A stretch of DNA of 64,000 bases from an uncultured Flavobacteriaceae bacterium (GCA_947495135.1 CANLXN010000004.1:1-64000), one strand, 5' to 3'. Shown: positions 1 to 8,329, counted from the stretch's first letter. The notes: generated by a model not told the origin, from the letters alone. Made by a program: numbers and translations.

Positions 1-1500
1 TCCGTTGTCTTCTTCAGTAGTAGTATTTCCACTGGTTACTGTTACTGTAGTTGGATCAGTCCCTTCCGTTTGAGTAGCTCCAGTTGGAAGGGTAGTATCA
101 TCGATATCAACGGTAATTTCTCCCGCTGGTACATTGGCTGAGTAATCGCCGTTGCCATCGGTTGTTACCGTTTGGATATCTCCATTTTCATCGGTAATCA
201 CCACATCTACGCCTGCCAAGTCTGGCTCGCCTGCATCCTGAGTGCCGTTTCCATTTACATCGTCATAGATATGTCCTTCGACGATTCCAGGTACATTGTA
301 TCCGTTGTCTTCTTCAGTAGTAGTGTTTCCACTGGTTACTGTTACTGTAGTTGGATCGGTTCCTTGGGTTTGAATCACGCCAACTGGTAATGTTGTATCG
401 TCGATATCAACTACAATCTCTCCTGCTGGTACATTGGCTGAGTAATCTCCGTTTCCATCGGTAGTAACCGTTTGGATATCTCCATTTTCATCGGTAATCA
501 CTACATCTACGCCTGCCAAGTCTGGCTCGCCTGCATCCTGAGTGCCGTTTCCGTTTACATCATCATAGATATGTCCTTCGACGATTCCTGGAACATTGTA
601 TCCGTTGTCTTCTTCAGTGGTAGTGTTTCCACTGGTTACTGTTACTGTAGTTGGATCGGTTCCTTCCGTTTGAGTAGCTCCAGTTGGTAAGGTAGTATCA
701 TCGATATCAACGGTAACTTCTCCCGCTGGTACGCTGGCCGAGTAATCTCCGTTGCCATCGGTTGTTACCGTTTGGCTGTCTCCGTTCTCATCGGTAATCA
801 CCACATCTACGCCCGCTAAGTCTGGCTCGCCTGCATCCTGAGTGCCGTTTCCATTTACATCGTCATAAATATGTCCTTCGACGATTCCAGGAACATTGTA
901 TCCGTTGTCTTCTTCAGTGGTAGTGTTTCCACTGGTTACTGTTACTGTAGTTGGATCGGTTCCTTCCGTTTGAGTAGCTCCAGTTGGTAAGGTAGTATCA
1001 TCGATATCAACGGTAACTTCTCCCGCTGGTACGCTGGCCGAGTAATCTCCGTTGCCATCGGTTGTTACCGTTTGGCTATCTCCATTTTCATCGGTAATCA
1101 CCACATCTACGCCCGCCAAGTCTGGCTCGCCTGCATCCTGAGTGCCGTTTCCATTTACATCGTCATAGATATGACCCGTTACGATTCCTGGAACATTGTA
1201 TCCGTTGTCTTCTTCAGTAGTAGTGTTGCCACTGGTTACTGTTACTGTAGTTGGATCGGTCCCTTCCGTTTGAGTAGCTCCAGTTGGAAGGGTAGTATCA
1301 TCGATATCAACGGTAATCTCTCCCGCTGGTACACTGGCCGAGTAATCGCCGTTGCCATCGGTTGTTACCGTTTGGCTGTCTCCGTTCTCATCGGTAATCA
1401 CCACATCTACGCCCGCTAAGTCTGGCTCGCCTGCATCCTGAGTGCCGTTTCCATTTACATCGTCATAGATATGTCCCGTTACGATTCCTTGAGATGTAAA
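1..1500. repeat. Five exact-length 300-bp tandem repeats
   Basis: The unit restarts at 1, 301, 601, 901 and 1201 with the same opening bases (TCCGTTGTCTTCTTCAGT) and without indels. Copies at 601 and 901 are identical for roughly their first 170 bases. A sixth, strongly diverged copy occupies about 1501-1800. The period is 100 codons, so copy-number changes keep the reading frame. The array probably continues leftwards out of the window. Confidence 0.95.
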
Positions 1501-2754
1501 CCCATCGTTATCACTAAACACGTTCTGTCCTTCAATGGCCGTTACAGTGGTAGGGTTAGTACCTTCGGTTTGGAGTGGATTGGTAGGTAAATCTGTATCT
1601 GATGTATCTATAGTTATAGTGGTCGATCCACCAGGAACAATAGCAACATAATCACCATTCGCATCTGTTGTAACTACTTGAGACACTCCATCTGAATTCA
1701 CCACCGTTACCGATACGTTCGCCAAATCTGGTTCTCCAGCATCCTGAGTAGAATTATTATTGACGTCCTCGTAGACATGCCCACTAACTGTCCCGAGAGA
1801 AGTTACAATTGCACCTAATGCTCCGTGAATATCCGCTCCACCTCCATTTGCATTCGGAAAGGTAGCTGGATTAGTCAATACCTGACCTCCCGTACCATCT
1901 ACATTACTATCGAAAAAAGAAACACCATAAACCGTATCTCCCACACTAATATTAAGGTCGGCAAGTGTAATAATTGAATACCATGCTTCTTCAGTAGTAC
2001 TTCCTCCCTCACGTGTTGGTTCGTTATCATACAAACCAGTTCCTCCGTCAAGTTGATCTACCAACCAAGAAAACTCAATCGCATTGGTAATCTGTCCATA
2101 ATCTGCACCTCCGTTTATTACAGAGATCGGACCATAAGTCAATGGTTCACCATTCACATCTATGGAAGTAATGGCCGCTACATTATAGGTACTGTTACCA
2201 TCTTTTTCAGAAGCAAGGAAGCCAATATCACTCAAATCGGTACCAGGTGGAATTTGAAAAGGTTGGTATTGCACATCAATACGTTCTATGTTCTGAGCAG
2301 TACCCGTCGCATTTTTAAAAACATCATTGGCACCTCTGTTTACAATAGACTCTCGCAATAAAGCAACCATATCACAATTTGTACCTGGAGTTCCTGGAAA
2401 AGAAGCAGCATAGTTATTGTTATTGGTCTGTTCTGCCACAAACACACCACAGCGCTCTCCTGTAACCCCACCATTTCCATCTACTCTAATAATATCGTAA
2501 TTAGTAAGTGTGAACGTATTTATGAAATACGTTTTACTATTAAATTGAATATCCTGTAAGAAGAGGTCACTTCCTAATCCCCAGTTGTACGTCTGTCCAT
2601 CTGAGGCAGTGTAAGACTGAGCAGTTGCGCCGACAGGCGTAACAGTTGCTCCGGTTATTGGTTGCTGAGATAAAACTAGTTGTCCCGCTAGCAAGAATGA
2701 AAGCGGAATTACGAACGTTTTTAAGAATGTAGAGAATCGAGTAATGATTTTCAT
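1..2754 (-). CDS. Secreted SdrD B-like repeat protein, partial (C-terminus outside the window)
   Basis: The frame is open from the ATG at 2754 to base 1 (918 codons). Residues 1-30 form a signal peptide ending VLSQQ. Residues about 31-320 are a unique N-terminal region with no family I recognise. Residues about 322-418 are a diverged copy, and 419-918 five near-identical 100-residue copies, of a domain that begins GHIYDDVNGNGTQDAGEPDL. That start matches the SdrD B / carboxypeptidase-regulatory-like beta-sandwich with its Asp/Asn-rich Ca-binding loop. Each copy ends VTVTSGNTTTEEDNGYNVPG. In flavobacteria such repeats are usually stalks of T9SS-exported surface proteins, and a C-terminal sorting domain would be expected beyond the left edge. 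Adhesin or stalk function is inference. Confidence 0.85.
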   Translation of the reverse strand, partial: MKIITRFSTFLKTFVIPLSFLLAGQLVLSQQPITGATVTPVGATAQSYTASDGQTYNWGLGSDLFLQDIQFNSKTYFINTFTLTNYDIIRVDGNGGVTGERCGVFVAEQTNNNNYAASFPGTPGTNCDMVALLRESIVNRGANDVFKNATGTAQNIERIDVQYQPFQIPPGTDLSDIGFLASEKDGNSTYNVAAITSIDVNGEPLTYGPISVINGGADYGQITNAIEFSWLVDQLDGGTGLYDNEPTREGGSTTEEAWYSIITLADLNISVGDTVYGVSFFDSNVDGTGGQVLTNPATFPNANGGGADIHGALGAIVTSLGTVSGHVYEDVNNNSTQDAGEPDLANVSVTVVNSDGVSQVVTTDANGDYVAIVPGGSTTITIDTSDTDLPTNPLQTEGTNPTTVTAIEGQNVFSDNDGFTSQGIVTGHIYDDVNGNGTQDAGEPDLAGVDVVITDENGDSQTVTTDGNGDYSASVPAGEITVDIDDTTLPTGATQTEGTDPTTVTVTSGNTTTEEDNGYNVPGIVTGHIYDDVNGNGTQDAGEPDLAGVDVVITDENGDSQTVTTDGNGDYSASVPAGEVTVDIDDTTLPTGATQTEGTDPTTVTVTSGNTTTEEDNGYNVPGIVEGHIYDDVNGNGTQDAGEPDLAGVDVVITDENGDSQTVTTDGNGDYSASVPAGEVTVDIDDTTLPTGATQTEGTDPTTVTVTSGNTTTEEDNGYNVPGIVEGHIYDDVNGNGTQDAGEPDLAGVDVVITDENGDIQTVTTDGNGDYSANVPAGEIVVDIDDTTLPVGVIQTQGTDPTTVTVTSGNTTTEEDNGYNVPGIVEGHIYDDVNGNGTQDAGEPDLAGVDVVITDENGDIQTVTTDGNGDYSANVPAGEITVDIDDTTLPTGATQTEGTDPTTVTVTSGNTTTEEDNG

Positions 2755-3222
2755 AAGCTTATAGTTATATGAATGGGCTTCGTAAATGGTTCAAAACAAA
2801 AAAGGCAGCAATACCAATGTATTGCTGCCTTATATAAAATATTATTGCCTTCAGCACAGTTAATTTGTGAGAAGCAATGAGTACTATTAGAATTTTCTAT
2901 TGGGTGATAGAAATTCATATTTTCGAGGATTATAAGGTTCTAGACAAACCTTACTCAATCACATTGAGTTGATGGTTAATTTTTAAAATAGTAAGCTTCT
3001 ACAAATTACGTACGTTTTACATTACAATAAAACAGTTAAACAATTTTCACTATTCCTTTTCGATCAACTCGACTTTTAATCGCTTAAATGCATTCAAAAT
3101 GACATTCGAATCTCATTCACATCGCTTTTTTTATCGAAAAATTAACTTTCAAAGGGCAATATTGAAAAAATACAAGGCGGATTTCTACGAAGATTTCTTC
3201 AAATTGAATAAAAAAGAGCTAG
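2755..3222. other. Intergenic region, 468 bases
   Basis: Between the repeat-protein start and the msrA stop I see only the hairpin at 2802-2831. No open frame with family resemblance, no RNA gene and no exact TAnnTTTG box facing the repeat-protein gene is visible. The 385 bases between the msrA stop and the hairpin are AT-rich and unexplained. Confidence 0.5.
2791..2831 (-). terminator. Strong intrinsic terminator just upstream of the repeat-protein gene
   Basis: A perfect 13-bp stem (AAGGCAGCAATAC at 2802-2814 with its complement at 2819-2831) has a 4-base loop. Read leftwards it is followed by a T-rich tract (TTTTGTTTTG). It ends only about 36 bases before the ATG at 2754. It may stop transcription arriving from the msrA side or act as a leader attenuator. 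Confidence 0.75.
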
Positions 3223-3747
3223 TTACAGCAGATTACTATCTCTATTTTTCACTTTTGAACCATCCATCTTAGAAGAAAATCGCTTTAGCAATAAATTCAA
3301 TTTGGGATCTATATAGTTTTTACAAAAGGGTTTCTCAGGATTCGAATAATAGTAATTTAAAATCTCATTTCTGGAAGGTTTAAATTCAGAAAAAGGAAGC
3401 ACTTGGGTAATGAGTCTATTTTTAAACTGAAATTGGAAATTGGATAAACAAACAGTTACTGCTATTCGTTGTTCATCCGAAAAGAAGTACACAGCAGACC
3501 TATATTTATTTCTCATGGAATGTGCCGAAGTACTCTCGTGCGTATATAAATGAATTTCGATCAGCGCTTTTAAGTCTATTATTTCGGGATTAAAATAAAC
3601 GACCACCCCTTCAGAAAATTCGTTATTCTCCTTATCCGATGCAACGTATCCCTGCTCCACCTTTGTTACCCCTAGCAAAGATTGAAACACAGCCTCCGTG
3701 CACCAATGACATCCTCCACCTAATGCTATTTTTGACGTATTCTTCAT
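3223..3747 (-). CDS. msrA: Peptide-methionine (S)-S-oxide reductase MsrA
   Basis: 174 residues. It reduces methionine-S-sulfoxide in oxidised proteins, using thioredoxin-type reductant. The N-terminus carries the MsrA active-site signature as GGGCHWCTEAVF, with catalytic Cys13 and a second Cys at 16. The later HDPT-like segment is altered (LYTHESTSAHSM), and the Tyr-Arg-Ser (KYRSAVYF) region is kept. No signal peptide, so cytoplasmic. It overlaps the upstream 86-residue gene by 4 bases (ATGA), so the two are translationally coupled. The HWC variant is familiar from Bacteroidota MsrA-like proteins. Confidence 0.85.
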   Translation of the reverse strand: MKNTSKIALGGGCHWCTEAVFQSLLGVTKVEQGYVASDKENNEFSEGVVVYFNPEIIDLKALIEIHLYTHESTSAHSMRNKYRSAVYFFSDEQRIAVTVCLSNFQFQFKNRLITQVLPFSEFKPSRNEILNYYYSNPEKPFCKNYIDPKLNLLLKRFSSKMDGSKVKNRDSNLL

Positions 3748-4004
3748 ATTTCAAGTGGCTCAAATCCATTCAGAAAACTGATTACCTTATGTTTTGGCAT
3801 TTCGCATGGTTTTAGAACCTCTTTTTGAGATGTGAGATAAAAATTAAGACTTACAAAGTCATTTCCCCCCAACTCTTCAGCATATATCTTTATACTCTTA
3901 CCACTATTAAACTCCGTTTTAATCACACTGTATCGTCTTTCCATATAACGAACTTCGGTATATCCAACAGGGAGCATATTTATTTTTTGAATGAATGAAG
4001 TCAT
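3744..4004 (-). CDS. Small conserved protein coupled to MsrA
   Basis: 86 residues, no signal peptide or membrane segment. The sequence runs LPVGYTEVRYMERRYSVIKTEF, then a YAEELGGNDFVSLNFYLT segment, then LKPCEMPKHKVISFL. Related small flavobacterial proteins are, as I recall, annotated as MsrA-associated, but the MsrA active-site motif is absent here. The stop overlaps the msrA start, implying coordinated expression. One Cys (in LKPCEMP) is the only thiol. Function unknown; an accessory or substrate-binding role for MsrA is a guess from linkage. Confidence 0.6.
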   Translation of the reverse strand: MTSFIQKINMLPVGYTEVRYMERRYSVIKTEFNSGKSIKIYAEELGGNDFVSLNFYLTSQKEVLKPCEMPKHKVISFLNGFEPLEI

Positions 4005-4021
4005 AACGAAAGGATCAACAA

Positions 4022-4720
4022 CTACAAGCGCACTAACTCCGTTTTTATCATGTCGTTTATTCGAACTAACCGTTCCAAGGCTCTCTCATAAGAATTGAAG
4101 GCACTGTAGGAAGAGCTTTTATAATCCAAGCAGATATTGCGAAAAACACGATCGTTCAAGACTTTTGGAAGATCTGTTCTCACCACTGGAAAAGTAATCT
4201 CATCCTCGAAATATATATTTTGAATGAGGTAGGGTTTTAATATTTGAGTTCTCTCGGCGTCTGCCTCTTGCCCCATCATTTCAATAAATGCATAATCATA
4301 ACGATATAACTGAAAAAGCTCCGACACTAATGAATCGTTCGGAAACACTTTAAAGTCCCCTGTACTACTCAAAACCTGAAATGTATTATCGTTTGGAAGG
4401 AATCGAACATAATTGGTTAACGCACTTTGCGCATTTCCTAACAAGGCAATACTATCTTGACTAAAACCTCCATGGTATTTAAAGATGTAATCCACCGCCC
4501 AAATTTTAGTTCGATACAAATTCAAATCGTTCGTCATTTGCGCAGAGTCTATCCGAATATCCTGCTGTAGTCTTTTGAGGTAGTTTTGGTAATCTGTTTG
4601 AGCCGATTTCTTTTCCTCCCAATCGTTGAGGGCAAAAGAAATAGAAATACCAATAATGATGATCAAAATTTCTATGAAATAAGATCCAAGTCTTGAGAAG
4701 ATATTTTTTCGTCGTTTCAT
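4022..4720 (-). CDS. DUF6090-like single-pass membrane protein
   Basis: 232 residues from the ATG at 4720; an in-frame TTG at 4750 would add ten residues but has no supporting signal. It starts MKRRKNIFSRLGSYFIE, followed by one strong membrane helix (ILIIIIGISISFALNDW) and then a mostly helical periplasmic domain of about 190 residues. This layout (short basic N-terminus, helix ending in NxW/NDWxE, soluble C-domain) matches the DUF6090 family common in flavobacteria. It ends 17 bases before the 86-residue gene and likely heads the msrA operon. Function unknown. Confidence 0.65.
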   Translation of the reverse strand: MKRRKNIFSRLGSYFIEILIIIIGISISFALNDWEEKKSAQTDYQNYLKRLQQDIRIDSAQMTNDLNLYRTKIWAVDYIFKYHGGFSQDSIALLGNAQSALTNYVRFLPNDNTFQVLSSTGDFKVFPNDSLVSELFQLYRYDYAFIEMMGQEADAERTQILKPYLIQNIYFEDEITFPVVRTDLPKVLNDRVFRNICLDYKSSSYSAFNSYERALERLVRINDMIKTELVRL

Positions 4721-4925
4721 AGTTATCGAAGATAAATAAAATTGATTCAAACTTTCGAAACATGGATATGGTCATTTCAGATAAAACAAAAAAACAAGTC
4801 CAATGGTTCACTAAAAGGGCTTATTCGATTCAAATAATTAGTAATTAAATGAACTCAACCTTTTAATTATTTATTGAAATCCGTATCTTTCTATAATTGA
4901 AAATTTCAGTTAAAACCTCACTGCT

Positions 4926-5990
4926 ATGAGAATTCCGAACCTACTCTATTTCTTATTTTTCCTCTGTTCAACTAGTATATTTAGTCAAACCTACGAACTT
5001 GTTTGGGCCGATGAATTTGAGGGTAATGGAGCCATTAACAGCAATAATTGGCATCACCAAACACAAATTCCAGATGGAGGAAGCTGGTATAATGGTGAAA
5101 TTCAGCATTACACCAACCGTGAAGTGAATTCGAATGTTAGCAATGGAATTCTGAAAATAACCGCTAAGAAAGAACAATTTACAGACCAGGGCGTTACAAA
5201 AGAATACACCTCAGCTAGGCTCAATTCTAAATTTGCATTCACCTACGGAAAAGTAGAAGTAAGGGCAAAATTACCTTTTGGAATAGGCACTTGGCCAGCT
5301 ATTTGGAGCTTAGGGCAGAATATTATCGAGCCGGGTGGTTACTGGTCCAATACGAACGGCACTGTTTCATGGCCTGCTTGTGGCGAATTGGATATTATGG
5401 AACATTGGGGGAATAATCAAAATTTCATACAAAGCGCCATTCATAGTCCGTCGAGCTTTGGAAATACAGTCAATAAGGGTGGTCAAGTAATTCCGTTTGC
5501 GTCCACTGGTTTTCATGTATATAGTATGGAGTGGACTGCCGACAAGATTATCTTTAGTGTGGACAATACAATTCATTATACCTACGAACCTGAAATACAG
5601 AATACAGACACATGGCCATTCGATGCGAATCAATACCTGCTTCTAAACGTTGCCATTCTGCCTGAAATTGACTCCAATTTTACGGAGAGTGCCATGGAAA
5701 TTGATTATGTACGGGTGTACCAAGAGGAAATTTTAAATACTGAGGAAAACAATTTAATTAGTTACTCCATCTCTCCCAATCCAACGAGTGACCAATTAAA
5801 AGTAAATGTGGGGCAGGAACTTATAGGAACTCAACTTGAAATTTACTCGATGCTGGGTCAGAAATTAATAACTACTGAAGTTATTTCTGAAAGTTTCAGT
5901 GTAGATCTAACGGCTCTAAAAAGTGGGACTTATTTATTGCGCATTCAAAAGGAAAATGCATCTGTTAGTGAATTGATTGTTAGGTATTGA
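4926..5990 (+). CDS. Secreted GH16 endo-beta-glucanase (laminarinase-like) with T9SS sorting domain
   Basis: 354 residues. A signal peptide (1-20) is followed by a GH16 jelly-roll domain (about 22-265) with the catalytic signature ELDIME: nucleophile Glu154, Asp156, acid/base Glu159. From about 273 a C-terminal T9SS type A sorting domain begins (YSISPNPTSDQLKV ... GTYLLRIQKE). GH16 enzymes of this type cut beta-1,3- or mixed-linked glucans such as algal laminarin; the exact substrate cannot be read from the sequence. Likely exported through the outer membrane by T9SS. No sus-type transporter genes are adjacent, so it seems to be a stand-alone degradative enzyme. Confidence 0.9.
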   Translation: MRIPNLLYFLFFLCSTSIFSQTYELVWADEFEGNGAINSNNWHHQTQIPDGGSWYNGEIQHYTNREVNSNVSNGILKITAKKEQFTDQGVTKEYTSARLNSKFAFTYGKVEVRAKLPFGIGTWPAIWSLGQNIIEPGGYWSNTNGTVSWPACGELDIMEHWGNNQNFIQSAIHSPSSFGNTVNKGGQVIPFASTGFHVYSMEWTADKIIFSVDNTIHYTYEPEIQNTDTWPFDANQYLLLNVAILPEIDSNFTESAMEIDYVRVYQEEILNTEENNLISYSISPNPTSDQLKVNVGQELIGTQLEIYSMLGQKLITTEVISESFSVDLTALKSGTYLLRIQKENASVSELIVRY

Positions 5991-6033
5991 TATTGGGAGC
6001 AGCAAATGTTCTCTAGACAGGAATTACTCCTAA

Positions 6034-6070
6034 ACAAAAAAAGCCCATCAGCCACAGGCTGATAAAGCTT
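6034..6070 (-). terminator. Probable terminator downstream of tRNA-Asp
   Basis: Read leftwards, an ATCAGCC/GGCTGAT stem with a 3-base loop, flanked by AAGC/GCTT pairs, is followed by a run of seven T. It lies about 105 bases past the 3' end of the tRNA. No T-run follows on the plus strand, so it does not obviously serve the GH16 gene. Confidence 0.55.
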
Positions 6071-6082
6071 CTCATCGGTTCT

Positions 6083-6100
6083 TCCCGATAGCTATCGGGA
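6083..6100. repeat. 18-bp perfect palindrome
   Basis: TCCCGATAGCTATCGGGA is its own reverse complement. A related palindrome (CCCGATAATTATCGGG) occurs at 29815-29830. Both are intergenic and next to other hairpins. A second, imperfect inverted repeat (TCCGC...GCGGA) follows at 6111-6125. Confidence 0.7.
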
Positions 6101-6174
6101 TTAAACCACATCCGCCTTAAGCGGACAACACAACATTTTTTCACCTTCACCAAAGTTTCGGTGAGTGATGATTG

Positions 6175-6248
6175 CGGTCTGGACGAGACTCGAACTCGCG
6201 ACCCCCTGCGTGACAGGCAGGTATTCTAACCAACTGAACTACCAGACC
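6175..6248 (-). tRNA. tRNA-Asp (anticodon GTC)
   Basis: Reading leftwards from 6248: acceptor arm GGTCTGG pairs with CCAGACC, the D arm contains AGTTGGTTAGA, the anticodon stem CCTGC/GCAGG encloses loop CTGTCAC with anticodon GTC, and the T arm carries TTCGAGT. The discriminator base is G, normal for tRNA-Asp. The 3' CCA is not encoded. Length 74. The only RNA gene I find in the window. Confidence 0.95.
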
Positions 6249-6398
6249 GTGCTAATATTTTAAAGACTTTGAAAGCTTGTCTTCTCTTCTATTTCTAGAA
6301 GAATGCTTTTAAACTGAAATAAATTCGGCTTGCAAGCGGGTGCAAATATAAAACTACATTCTATATCCACAAACATTTTTTCAGAAAAAAAATAACTT

Positions 6399-7328
6399 TT
6401 ATCCAAATTTCTGACGCTCTACCAAATAGGTCGTCAAAATTTTGTTGAAACCTTCGTTTATATCGGCCATTACATACTTTATTCTATACTGACCACACTT
6501 TAATCTTAAGGCCGAGAAGTATTGCTCTACCGCAGCTTCGTAAGATTCCTTTATATTATCTGCATACAAATTAACATGCTCCCCTGTTTCTACATCTACA
6601 AAACGTTTGGGTCTGTTGCTAAAATCAAACTCCATCTCCTTACTCTTGTCGAAAGTATGAAATAACACTACTTCATGTTTGTTATAATTTAAGTGCTGTA
6701 ACGCTTCGAAAAGTTGTTCTTCGGCAGCATCACTTTGAAACATATCTGTAAACAAAAACACCAAAGATCTTCGCTTTAGCTTTTCGGCTATCAAATGTAG
6801 GTGCTTATACGTATCGGTAGTAATTTCCTTAGGTGATCGTGATATTGCATTATCCAAATGACCTAGTAACATCTGATGATGGCGTTCACTTCCTTTTTCA
6901 GAGGAATAGAATTCGTATTCATTACTATAAATACTCATCCCAACAGCATCTCGCTGCCGCTTTAACAGATTCATAATAGCTGCACTAGCTAAAGCAGCAA
7001 AACCGATCTTATTAAGTGAATTAATGTTAAGATTCTTCACCGTTGGATAATGCATGGAACTACTGTTGTCAATAATTAAATGACAACGTAAGTTAGTCTC
7101 TTCCTCATATCGCTTGGTATACAGCTTATCGGTCTTCGCAAAAAGCTTCCAATCTATGTGCTTTGTACTCTCTCCATTATTGTAGATCTTATGTTCGGCA
7201 AATTCAGCAGAAAAACCGTGAAACGGACTCTTATGCATCCCAGAAATAAACCCCTCTACTACCTGGGTAGCGAGCAGCTCTAGGTTCTTAAACCCAGTAA
7301 TTTCATTTATTTCTTTCTCAATATTCAT
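6399..7328 (-). CDS. DUF58 domain protein
   Basis: 309 residues. The start MNIEKEINEITGFKNLELLATQ and the block with HIDWKLFAKTDKLYTKRYEEETN are the DUF58 hallmark. The following LIIDNSSSMHYP is the vWA/MIDAS-like DxSxS site. No signal peptide or membrane helix. In Bacteroidota such proteins usually sit beside a MoxR AAA+ ATPase and BatA/BatB vWA membrane proteins and are thought to work with them in envelope or stress processes. None of those partners is adjacent here, so this copy is detached from the usual cluster. Confidence 0.85.
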   Translation of the reverse strand: MNIEKEINEITGFKNLELLATQVVEGFISGMHKSPFHGFSAEFAEHKIYNNGESTKHIDWKLFAKTDKLYTKRYEEETNLRCHLIIDNSSSMHYPTVKNLNINSLNKIGFAALASAAIMNLLKRQRDAVGMSIYSNEYEFYSSEKGSERHHQMLLGHLDNAISRSPKEITTDTYKHLHLIAEKLKRRSLVFLFTDMFQSDAAEEQLFEALQHLNYNKHEVVLFHTFDKSKEMEFDFSNRPKRFVDVETGEHVNLYADNIKESYEAAVEQYFSALRLKCGQYRIKYVMADINEGFNKILTTYLVERQKFG

Positions 7329-7378
7329 TCTTTACAGCGAGTGGTAAACGGTGATCAGTGAACCGTTCCATCATCACC

Positions 7379-7690
7379 TTACTTTTTTAATAAATAATTT
7401 TTAGTGCCCGTCAATAATCTAGCCACAGATTTGAGGAGTTGAAGTAACTCTTCAGATTCTTTAATAAACCCTAAACGCACAGATAATAAATATTGTGTTT
7501 CAACCTCAGATAAAGAACCCATCGCAATACTAATAAATTGTAAGAACTCTTTATCATTTATTCTAGCAGCTCCATCAGCAATATTTGAAGGCACAGAAAC
7601 GGACGCTCGTCTCATTTGACTAGTTAGACCATAAACAGCTGCTTTAGGAAATTGAGCACTTGTCTTGTAGATAACTTCTACTAGATCCAT
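7379..7690 (-). CDS. Four-helix-bundle (S23-type) protein, apparently truncated at its start
   Basis: 103 residues. The block YGLTSQMRRASVSVPSNIADGAAR identifies the four-helix-bundle family first noted in 23S rRNA intervening sequences. Family members usually begin about a dozen residues earlier with a segment ending LxVWxKxMDL. Here the codons before the ATG at 7690 read MDHQEIIV, then TGA, then KKS, in frame. A W-to-stop change has therefore removed the normal start, leaving an internal ATG. The flanking spacers are rich in CGGTGA/AGTCAC-like words often seen around this family. Function in the cell unknown. Confidence 0.75.
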   Translation of the reverse strand: MDLVEVIYKTSAQFPKAAVYGLTSQMRRASVSVPSNIADGAARINDKEFLQFISIAMGSLSEVETQYLLSVRLGFIKESEELLQLLKSVARLLTGTKNYLLKK

Positions 7691-7726
7691 ACTCTTTTTT
7701 CAAACAATTATCTCTTGATGATCCAT
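7691..7726 (-). pseudogene. Lost 5' end of the four-helix-bundle gene (in-frame TGA)
   Basis: From the ATG at 7726 the codons read M D H Q E I I V, then TGA at 7702-7700, then K K S into the ATG at 7690. Homologues have Trp where the stop lies (TGG to TGA needs one base). The upstream part thus looks like the original start, interrupted by a nonsense mutation or a base error. Confidence 0.6.
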
Positions 7727-7780
7727 CACTCCAAAACTTTACTATTCACCGGTCACAGATCACTAGTCACCGCTAACTGT

Positions 7781-8329
7781 CTACAAAACCCCATCAACAA
7801 TACCGTACTTCACGCTCTCTTCAGCTCCCATCCAGTGGTCTCTGTTAAAATCTTTCATCACTTGATCATACTCTTGCCCACAATTATCTGCCAAAATCTT
7901 CGCACTTAACTCCTTGGTTTTAATAATTTCTTGAGCAGTAATTTCAATGTCACTCGCTTGTCCTCTAGCACCTCCACTTGGCTGGTGAATCATCACACGC
8001 GCGTGAGGCTGAATAAAACGACGCCCTTTCTCTCCAGCCGAAAGTAAGATACTCCCCATAGAAGCAGCAAGACCCGTACAAATAGTAGAAACAGGACTCT
8101 TTATTTGCTTAATAGTATCGTACATAGAGAAACCTGAAGTTACGTAACCACCCGGACTGTTGATATACAGTTTAATCTCATCATTATTTATAGAGTCCAA
8201 ATACATCAATCGATCCACTACATGGCGCGCGCTTTTGTCGTCTACCATTCCCCATAAAAAAATGGTACGATCTTCTAATTGCTGATTCTCGATTCTATCT
8301 TGTGCTTTTTGTTTTTTATCTGTGCTCAT
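7781..8329 (-). CDS. clpP: ATP-dependent Clp protease proteolytic subunit
   Basis: 182 residues. The Ser-His-Asp triad is Ser90 (GLAASMGS), His115 (MIHQPSGG) and Asp164 (NRDHWMG), with the same spacings (25 and 74) as E. coli ClpP. It forms the tetradecameric chamber that degrades proteins fed by ClpX/ClpA-type ATPases. The N-terminus is short, without an obvious propeptide. clpX and tig are not adjacent, and flavobacteria often have another clpP near those genes, so this may be a second paralogue. On the minus strand, AACGGGAGATAACT precedes the ATG and gives a purine-rich ribosome site unusual for this phylum. Confidence 0.92.
   Translation of the reverse strand: MSTDKKQKAQDRIENQQLEDRTIFLWGMVDDKSARHVVDRLMYLDSINNDEIKLYINSPGGYVTSGFSMYDTIKQIKSPVSTICTGLAASMGSILLSAGEKGRRFIQPHARVMIHQPSGGARGQASDIEITAQEIIKTKELSAKILADNCGQEYDQVMKDFNRDHWMGAEESVKYGIVDGVL

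Noticed and set aside
172-1419. Plus-strand frames inside the 300-bp repeats (172-390, 472-690, 1072-1419)
   Set aside because: They recur with the 300-base period and are antisense shadows of the repeat protein. Their sequences match nothing recognisable.
1-1500. CRISPR-like array
   Set aside because: The repeat unit is 300 bases with no unique spacers and is coding throughout.
4506-4811. Minus-strand 101-codon frame overlapping the DUF6090-like gene
   Set aside because: It lies in another frame over the membrane protein's start and has no family features.
7715-7909. Plus-strand 64-codon frame over the clpP 3' end
   Set aside because: Antisense to clpP and low-complexity spacer; no conserved features.
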